The translations under genes and the position numbers were made by a program. Shown here in pieces: positions 63,180 through 64,000 of a stretch of DNA of 64,000 bases. The notes under the pieces are model-generated. The model did no database searches and was not told where the DNA came from. It saw only the letters and a program-made list of their open reading frames with translations. Within the stretch, counting starts at the first letter, position 1. Every line of letters begins with the position of its first letter. Source of the DNA: CAVPMN01 sp963706425 (GTDB lineage: Bacteria > Actinomycetota > Acidimicrobiia > Acidimicrobiales > Acidimicrobilacustridaceae); contig CAVPMN010000020.1 in assembly GCA_963706425.1 (NCBI GenBank), forward strand, positions 1,736,001-1,800,000. Direction: 5' to 3'.

Positions 63180-63575
63180 ATGCACACCATCGTCCACGAG
63201 CTCACGATCGCCGCTGCGCCTGAGGTGGTGTTCGACGCCGTCACCACCGCCGCCGGGCTCGGAGCGTGGTGGTCGAGCTCGGTCGACACCGACGCCACCG
63301 ACGGCGCTGAGGTCTCGGTGTCCGGTCATCGCGACCTCCGACTGCGGGTCGACACGTTCGATCGACCCGAGCTGGTGCACTTCGACGTGCTCGACGGCCC
63401 CGAGGAGTGGACCGGCACGCAGATCGCCCTGCGCATCGAGCCCACCCTCGACGGCCGCGGCAGCGTGCTGCGGCTTTGGCACGGCGGCTGGGAGTACGAC
63501 GACGGCGAGCTGCCGCGGGCCAGCTTCAACTGGGCTCTCGAGCTCGACAGCCTGCGCGCCAGCCTCGAGTCCTGA
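63180..63575 (+). CDS. SRPBCC/AHSA1 domain protein
   Basis: 131 residues from ATG 63180. VVFDAVTTAAGLGAWWSSSVDTD near the start and SGHRDLRLRVDTFDRPELVHFDVLDG are typical of START-like AHSA1 proteins, which have a hydrophobic pocket. Function unknown. It is divergent from radA and is followed by a tandem repeat. Confidence 0.85.
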   Translation: MHTIVHELTIAAAPEVVFDAVTTAAGLGAWWSSSVDTDATDGAEVSVSGHRDLRLRVDTFDRPELVHFDVLDGPEEWTGTQIALRIEPTLDGRGSVLRLWHGGWEYDDGELPRASFNWALELDSLRASLES

Positions 63576-63585
63576 CGCCCGCCCA

Positions 63586-63700
63586 CCGTTCCTGTAGCCG
63601 AACCGGGACCCCTGGGTCCCGCATTGGCCACCGGTTCGTCGCAGTTGCCGTTCCTGTAGCCCGATCGGTACCCCTGGACCCCGGATTGGCCACAGGTTCG
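63586..63700. repeat. Two-copy 53-base imperfect tandem repeat
   Basis: Copies 63586-63638 and 63648-63700, period 62, sharing CCGTTCCTGTAGC, ACCCCTGG, ATTGGCCAC and GGTTCG. Copy 1 contains GGGACC/GGTCCC and CGAACCGG/CCGGTTCG inverted repeats; copy 2 has diverged arms. The element lies between convergent genes and may end transcription, or it may be a member of a dispersed intergenic repeat family. Confidence 0.6.
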
Positions 63701-63716
63701 GGGATGGATGGGTGGG

Positions 63717-64000
63717 TCAGTGGCGGGTGTGGCGGAAGGCCCGGCGCAGCGCGATCAACGCCACCAGTCCGACGGCCACCACCACGGCCCAGATCCAGAG
63801 CTTCGAGACCCAGCTACCCGTCGTCGACGACACCGCGATCTGCGTGGGCTCGGCATCGGTGAACGACGGGGTAACGACCTGCGGACTGGCGCCCGGCACC
63901 GACACCGTGACCTGGAAGTCGACCATCTCGCTGACCGGACGGCCCTCTTCCTGCTCGATGGCCGCGAGGGTGCCCCCGAAGGGGTCGCCACCGAGTGCGT
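63717..64000 (-). CDS. C-terminal part of a membrane-anchored protein (partial at window edge)
   Basis: The last 93 residues visible: FGGTLAAIEQEEGRPVSEMVDFQVTV, PGASPQVVTPSFTDAEPTQIAVSS, then a single membrane helix (WVSKLWIWAVVVAVGLVALIALR) and a basic tail RRAFRHTRH. It is probably extracytoplasmic with a C-terminal anchor. The N-terminal part lies beyond the window, so the family cannot be named. Confidence 0.6.
   Translation of the reverse strand, partial: ALGGDPFGGTLAAIEQEEGRPVSEMVDFQVTVSVPGASPQVVTPSFTDAEPTQIAVSSTTGSWVSKLWIWAVVVAVGLVALIALRRAFRHTRH

Noticed and set aside
1..64000. CRISPR arrays, prophage, insertion sequences, secondary-metabolite megasynthases
   Set aside because: No spaced direct repeats of suitable length, no transposase or phage genes, and no multidomain synthase were seen.

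Overview
The window is 64 kb of dense, high-GC bacterial chromosome. Gene content points to Actinomycetota: GpgS, DUF3263 next to a LytR C-terminal protein, CarD-IspD-IspF, DisA-RadA, an F420-type LLM oxidoreductase, a DUF222-HNH protein, and Amt-PII-GlnD behind a GlnR-like box. Together with a variant Lnt, this suggests Acidimicrobiia, possibly near Ilumatobacter; the class is an inference from gene style. No rRNA, CRISPR array, phage or insertion sequence was seen. One tRNA (Thr, UGU) is present.

Layout. 0-3.3 kb: Lnt end, ABC-F ATPase, Dtd, SDR. 3.4-9.3 kb: a sugar/envelope block (GT4 glycosyltransferase, methyltransferase, QW-motif barrel protein, a second methyltransferase, GtrA, GH1). 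9.3-18.7 kb: TesB thioesterase, sugar dehydrogenase lipoprotein, PAP2 protein, second GT4, PIG-L deacetylase, UPF0104-type flippase, a secreted protein ending PRFTG, LLM oxidoreductase, Hsp20, DUF952. 18.7-30.3 kb: DUF222-HNH, a four-gene acyl-CoA/nitroreductase run, ECF sigma factor with its DGPF partner, PAC2 protein, amidase, NUDIX. 30.3-34.5 kb: nitrogen control (amt, glnB, glnD). 34.5-46.2 kb: redox and molybdenum genes (disulfide reductase family, larE, hemQ, FdhF/YdeP oxidoreductase, fdhD, groEL with CIRCE, FAD oxidoreductase, MoaD-like). 46.3-52.8 kb: GpgS, amidase, glycerate kinase, OtsA and OtsB, which suggests compatible-solute synthesis (glucosylglycerate and trehalose). 52.8-64 kb: LytR_C/DUF3263, tRNA-Thr, FkbM, lipoprotein, RlmB, IspF, IspD, CarD, Crp, hydrolase, a second PRFTG protein, DisA, RadA.

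The most striking global feature is that 14 otherwise well-conserved genes are broken by single-base frameshifts, and in every case I worked through the repair is removal of a base (about 35 in total). Removing them gives intact proteins of family length (GroEL becomes 539 residues). This looks like insertion-type sequencing or assembly error, densest at 38-45 kb. It is not decay. Such genes are annotated here as single CDS spans with the frameshift noted.

Signals that deserve a second look: two secreted proteins 45 kb apart sharing a Thr/Ala-rich linker and an identical PRFTG C-terminus; a shared TGACCG-N2-CGGTCA palindrome in two divergent intergenic regions; a correctly spaced GlnR-type box upstream of amt; the Ser replacing the Lnt nucleophile Cys; and several strong unannotated inverted or tandem repeats.
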